Shown here: piece by piece, positions 32,984-36,179 of the stretch
Numbering within the stretch: the first letter of the stretch is position 1
Layout: every line of letters starts with the position of its first letter
Source: Reyranella soli
GTDB taxonomy: Bacteria > Pseudomonadota > Alphaproteobacteria > Reyranellales > Reyranellaceae
NCBI RefSeq assembly: GCF_007992495.1
Contig: NZ_BKAJ01000103.1
Span: forward strand, 1 to 36,179
Direction: 5' to 3'
DNA length: 36,179 bases
Program-made: the position numbers and the translations under genes
The notes under the pieces: generated by a model
Told to the model about the DNA's origin: nothing
The model's database searches: none
The model's input: the letters and a program-made list of their open reading frames with translations, nothing else

Positions 32984-33247
32984 ATGAACTGGATCATCGG
33001 CACGCTGCTGGTCTTGTTCGCGGTCGCGGGCGGAGGCTTGGCGTGGTGGAAGGGAACGCGCGATCTCGCCAGTCCGCCTGGCCGTTATGACCGTCCGATT
33101 GGCGTCGGGCGCCGCGAGTACGAGCGTCAGCTACAGCTGCGCTATCGTCGACGGCGCATCCTGCTCACGGTGGCCGGCATCGTCGGCGGCGCCGTCGGCG
33201 GCTTCGCCTTTCTTCTGGTCGCCGCCATCCGGCACTGGTTCCGCTGA
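32984..33247 (+). CDS. Small two-TM membrane protein, unknown function
   Basis: An 87-aa protein. A first TM helix covers about residues 3-22 (NWIIGTLLVLFAVAGGGLAW). A cytoplasmic or periplasmic segment rich in Arg (RRYER-type, ending RYRRRR) follows, and a second TM helix at about 60-82 (TVAGIVGGAVGGFAFLLVAA). ATG 32984 gives this topology; longer in-frame starts extend into the terminator region and are unlikely. No strong ribosome site is visible. I do not recognise a family, and there are no conserved catalytic residues. The positive loop between helices suggests both ends face the periplasm if the positive-inside rule holds. Confidence 0.6.
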   Translation: MNWIIGTLLVLFAVAGGGLAWWKGTRDLASPPGRYDRPIGVGRREYERQLQLRYRRRRILLTVAGIVGGAVGGFAFLLVAAIRHWFR

Positions 33248-33374
33248 CGATCGAGGAACGGCGTTACGAAATCCGGAACGTGCCGCCGGTCGTGCAGGTT
33301 GCCCATGCGGATGGCGCATTTATTGCTGACTCTGCCGAGCGCATAATGATGCGAACGGACTTCAGGGGACCGAG

Positions 33375-34457
33375 ATGCAGCCGCGGACAAGCGAAGCAAC
33401 GGCCAGTGTGGCGCCACCAACGCTGATCGGCGGCGAGATCCCGCTGATCGACGTCTCGGGCTTTCTCGCCGGCACGCCGGGGGCTGCCGAGCGTGCTGCC
33501 GCCGAGCTGCGTTTCGCCTTCGAGAATGTCGGCTTCTACTACCTCGCCGGCCACGGCGTGCCGCAGGCGCTGATCGACCTGGCCTATGCCGAGGCCGCGC
33601 GCTTCCATGCGCTGCCCCTCGACAAGAAGCTCGCGGTCAAGGTCGACGAGCATAACATCGGCTACATGCCGATCGCGCAGAAGCCGCCGCCCAACGCCGC
33701 CGCGCAGGGCAAGAAGCCGAGCCAGAACGAGGCCTACTTCCTGCGCCGCGAGAAGGCGCCCGATCACCCCGACGTCGTCGCCAACCGCCGCTTCCACGCC
33801 ATGAACAAGTGGCCGGACGAGGCCACCATCCCGGGCTTCCGCGCCAACATGCTGGCCTACATGGGCGCGATCGAGGGGCTGTGCCGCAAGCTGGTGCGGC
33901 TCTATGCGCTTTCGCTCGACCTGCCGGAGACCTTCTTCGACGCCTGTTTCGCCGAGCCGCACGTCATCCAGCGCATGTCGCGCTATCCCGCCATCGACGG
34001 CGCCGACGACACGGTGAACAGCCTGGTGGCGCATACCGATTCGGGGTTCATGACGCTGCTGCCGCCCAACAAGGTGCAGGGCCTGGAGATCAACCTGCCC
34101 GACGGCCGCTGGCTGGAGGCGCCCGGCGTGCCCGACGCCTTCGTGGTCAACGGCGGCGACATCCTGCACCGCTGGACCAACGAGCGTTTCCTGTCGACAC
34201 CGCACCGCGTGCGCAACTTCTCCGGCCAGCTGCGCTACGCCGTGCCGTTCTTCTGCGATCCCAACCACGACACCATCATCGAGTGCGTACCGTCATGCCA
34301 GTCGGCGGATGCGCCGGCCAAGTATCCGCCGATCAAGATGGGCGACTACGCCCTGTGGTTCGCCGCCCAGCGCTACGAGCACATGGCCAAGGTGCAGGCG
34401 CCCAGCGAAGCCGAGATCGCGCCGGGCGCGCGCGCGACCAGCCGCTGGCAGAGCTGA
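33375..34457 (+). CDS. 2OG-Fe(II) oxygenase, isopenicillin-N-synthase-like
   Basis: A 360-aa non-haem iron oxygenase. The N-terminal domain IPLIDVSGFLAG and FENVGFYYLAGHGVP (about 22-62) is the conserved DIOX_N region. The double-stranded beta-helix carries His220-x-Asp222 in AHTDSGFMTLL, the distal His277 in STPHRV, and Arg287 for 2-oxoglutarate. The usual RxS triad reads RYA, so Ser is replaced by Ala289. It would hydroxylate or desaturate a small molecule in the cytoplasm. AGGGGAC before ATG 33375 supports the start. The next gene begins 17 bases after its stop, suggesting an operon in which the imported compound of the binding protein may be its substrate (inference). Confidence 0.9.
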   Translation: MQPRTSEATASVAPPTLIGGEIPLIDVSGFLAGTPGAAERAAAELRFAFENVGFYYLAGHGVPQALIDLAYAEAARFHALPLDKKLAVKVDEHNIGYMPIAQKPPPNAAAQGKKPSQNEAYFLRREKAPDHPDVVANRRFHAMNKWPDEATIPGFRANMLAYMGAIEGLCRKLVRLYALSLDLPETFFDACFAEPHVIQRMSRYPAIDGADDTVNSLVAHTDSGFMTLLPPNKVQGLEINLPDGRWLEAPGVPDAFVVNGGDILHRWTNERFLSTPHRVRNFSGQLRYAVPFFCDPNHDTIIECVPSCQSADAPAKYPPIKMGDYALWFAAQRYEHMAKVQAPSEAEIAPGARATSRWQS

Positions 34458-34473
34458 ACTCAAGGAGATAAGC

Positions 34474-36150
34474 GTGAGAATAATCGGCCTCCTCATGTCG
34501 AGGAGCTGCGCGAAGCATCATGTCATCCTGAGCGCAGCGAAGGATCTCATGGCGTGGCAACCGGCGATGAGATCCTTCGCTGCGCTCAGGATGACAGCGA
34601 TACTGGGGCTACTCGCCCTCCTCATCGCGCCCGCCCACGCCCAGCAGCCCAAGACCATCCGCGCGGTCATGCACTCGGATCTGAAGGTGCTCGATCCGGT
34701 CTGGACCACAGCCAACATCGTGCGCAACCACGGCTACATGGTGTGGGACACGCTGTTCGCCATGGACGCCAGCATGCAAGTCCAGCCGCAGATGGTCGAT
34801 CGCTGGACGCTGAGCGACGACAAGCTCACCTACACCTTCACCCTGCGCGACGGACTGAAATTCCACGACGGCAAGCCGGTCACCGGCGAGGACTGCATCG
34901 CCTCGCTGAAGCGCTGGGGCGCGCGCGATTCGACCGGCATCAAGCTCATGACCTTCGTCTCGGGCTTCGAGGCGATCGACGACAAGACCTTCAGGCTGGT
35001 ACTGAAGGAACCCTACGGGCTGGTACTCGATTCGCTGGGCAAGCCCGGCAGCTCGACGCCGCTCATCATGCCCAAGCGGATCGCCGACACCGATCCCAAC
35101 AAGCAGATCGACGAGTTCATCGGCTCCGGCCCCTTCATCTTCAAGAAGGACGAGTGGAAGCCCGGCGACCGCACCGTCTACGTGCGCAATCCGGACTACA
35201 AGCCGCGCGCCGAGCCGCCCTCCGGCCTGGCCGGCGGCAAGGTCGCCAAGGTCGACCGCGTCGAATGGCTCGCCATCCCCGACCACCAGACGGCGGTGAA
35301 CGCCCTGCTGGCCGGCGAGATCGACTATATCGAGGCGCCGCCGCACGACCTGAAGTCGCTGCTGCTGGGCGACAAGAACGTCCGACTCGAGGTCTACAAC
35401 ACGATCGGCGCCCAGTACGCCTTCCGCTGGAACACCGTGGTGCCGCCGTTCAACGACGAGCGCGTGCGCCGCGCCGCCATGTATGCCTTCAACCAGCAGG
35501 ACTTTCTGAAGGGCGTGATCGGCGACGACAAGTACTACCAGGTGTGCAAGGCCATGTTCGTGTGCGGCACGCCGCTGGAGAACGACGCCGGCATGGATGG
35601 GCTGCTGCAGTCGAACTTCGCCAAGTCGAAGGAGCTGCTGAAGGAAGCCGGTTACGACGGCACGCCGATCGTCATGTTGCACACCACCGACATCGCCGTG
35701 CTCACCAATGCCGGGCCGATCGCCAAGTCACTGCTCGAGCAGGGCGGCTTCAAGGTGCAGATGGTGCCGCTCGACTTCCAGGCGATCGTGGCCCGCCGGC
35801 TGCGCAAGACCCTGCCGTCCGACGGCGGCTGGAACGGCTTCATGACGGCCTGGCTCTCGGTCGACATGATGAACCCGCTGACCAACAGCATGCTGACGGC
35901 CTCGTGCGACAAGGCCAACTTCGGCTGGCCGTGCGACGCCGAGGTCGAGCGCCTGCGCGACGCCTATGCCCGCGCCCCCGACCTGCCGGCGCGCCAGAAG
36001 ATCGCCGCCGAGCTGCAAGCGCGCGCCGTGCAGTACGGCACGCACATCCATCTCGGCCAGTACACGCTGCCCACCGCAACCCGCGCCGACCGGCTGAGCG
36101 GCATGGTGGCGAGCCCGATCCCGGTGTTCTGGAACATCGAGAAGAAGTGA
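34474..36150 (+). CDS. Family-5 ABC transporter binding protein with a repeat inserted in its signal-peptide region
   Basis: A periplasmic solute-binding protein of the peptide/nickel (family 5) class: 558 aa from GTG 34474, 527 aa from ATG 34567. Motifs include LDPVWTTANIVRNHGYMVWD, seen as VWDTLFAMD, YTFTLRDGLKFHDGKPVTGED (FTLRDGLKFHDG), and NDERVRRAAMYAFNQ. GTG 34474 has AAGGAG six bases upstream. A palindromic repeat at 34521-34596 is translated in frame as residues 17-41. In-frame ATGs within it (34549, 34567) give shorter starts, the latter yielding a standard 25-residue signal peptide ending APAHA. It follows the oxygenase gene by 16 bases; permease genes probably lie beyond the window. 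Confidence 0.92.
   Translation: MRIIGLLMSRSCAKHHVILSAAKDLMAWQPAMRSFAALRMTAILGLLALLIAPAHAQQPKTIRAVMHSDLKVLDPVWTTANIVRNHGYMVWDTLFAMDASMQVQPQMVDRWTLSDDKLTYTFTLRDGLKFHDGKPVTGEDCIASLKRWGARDSTGIKLMTFVSGFEAIDDKTFRLVLKEPYGLVLDSLGKPGSSTPLIMPKRIADTDPNKQIDEFIGSGPFIFKKDEWKPGDRTVYVRNPDYKPRAEPPSGLAGGKVAKVDRVEWLAIPDHQTAVNALLAGEIDYIEAPPHDLKSLLLGDKNVRLEVYNTIGAQYAFRWNTVVPPFNDERVRRAAMYAFNQQDFLKGVIGDDKYYQVCKAMFVCGTPLENDAGMDGLLQSNFAKSKELLKEAGYDGTPIVMLHTTDIAVLTNAGPIAKSLLEQGGFKVQMVPLDFQAIVARRLRKTLPSDGGWNGFMTAWLSVDMMNPLTNSMLTASCDKANFGWPCDAEVERLRDAYARAPDLPARQKIAAELQARAVQYGTHIHLGQYTLPTATRADRLSGMVASPIPVFWNIEKK
34521..34596. repeat. Short palindromic repeat, copy 3, inside coding sequence (76 nt)
   Basis: The 30-nt arms (34521-34550 and 34567-34596) are perfectly complementary around a 16-nt loop. 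It is the best-preserved copy in the window and the only one within a gene. As RNA it would form a very stable hairpin about 50 bases after the GTG start of the binding-protein gene, and it contains two in-frame ATG codons. Confidence 0.95.
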
Positions 36151-36179
36151 CCCTCGCTGCCGCGTTTCTCCGCTGCCGC

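Overview
The window is 36.2 kb of GC-rich, densely packed bacterial DNA. Third-codon-position GC is very high, and most strong open frames have long mirror-image shadows. The gene content points to an alphaproteobacterium with a large, catabolically versatile genome, perhaps Rhodospirillales/Reyranella-like or Bradyrhizobium-like. That content includes a branched-chain-amino-acid-type ABC transporter with paralogous binding proteins, many SDRs, acyl-CoA enzymes, 2-oxoglutarate oxygenases, and palindromic repeats of a kind whose spurious translations (CHPERSEG, SAAKDL, SFAALRMT) are widespread in alphaproteobacterial annotations. The genus is inference. I see no rRNA, tRNA, CRISPR array, IS element or phage module, and no gene-free gap longer than 300 bases.

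Layout. 0-7.8 kb is a set of loosely related catabolic genes: a D-aminoacylase-like amidohydrolase (-), an alpha/beta hydrolase coupled to an NAD(P)-binding protein (+), a LysR regulator (+), a nitronate-monooxygenase-like flavoprotein (+), an M20 peptidase (-) and an SDR (-). 7.9-10.4 kb holds a transglutaminase-like protein coupled to a Bcr/CflA-type MFS exporter (-), and a divergent SRPBCC protein. 10.4-20.7 kb is the most coherent block. On the minus strand an acyl-CoA dehydrogenase leads two coupled hotdog thioesterases. Divergently, livH-livM-livG-livF, an AMP-dependent acyl-CoA ligase and two tandem periplasmic binding proteins are read on the plus strand. This looks like uptake, CoA activation, first oxidation and CoA recovery for one carboxylic acid. 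20.7-26.9 kb carries a small lipoprotein, two overlapping SDRs, an alpha/beta hydrolase, a 2OG-Fe dioxygenase of the amino-acid hydroxylase type, another SDR, a terminase-small-subunit-like HTH protein and an esterase. 27.1-31.3 kb is an iron-uptake signalling system: FecI-like sigma factor, FecR-like anti-sigma and a TonB-dependent transducer. A perfect 21-bp Fur-type palindrome sits at the sigma-factor promoter. 31.4-36.2 kb has an Hsp70/YegD-like ATPase (-), a small two-TM protein, an IPNS-like oxygenase and a family-5 peptide-type ABC binding protein (+), probably the first gene of a transporter that continues beyond the window.

The most notable non-gene structure is a palindromic repeat family in two sizes. 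Short copies (about 68-77 nt) lie at 3365, 5536 and 34521. Long copies (about 121 nt) lie at 26946, 28685 and 31333. The three long copies occur only around the iron system: before the sigma gene, between anti-sigma and receptor, and, inverted, after the receptor. One short copy with perfect 30-nt arms lies inside the 5' coding end of the family-5 binding protein. There it keeps the frame and supplies alternative starts and the positively charged N-region of the signal peptide.

The tandem binding-protein genes are a recent duplication. Its upstream copy junction retains the last codons of the acyl-CoA ligase gene, the 3' ends share a 314-nt identical tract (probable gene conversion), and the two terminators differ by a compensatory base-pair change. 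Other points of interest are a probable CTG start for livH, a promoter placed only a few bases ahead of an intrinsic terminator near 32.8 kb, and an inverted repeat overlapping the -10 box of the HTH gene.
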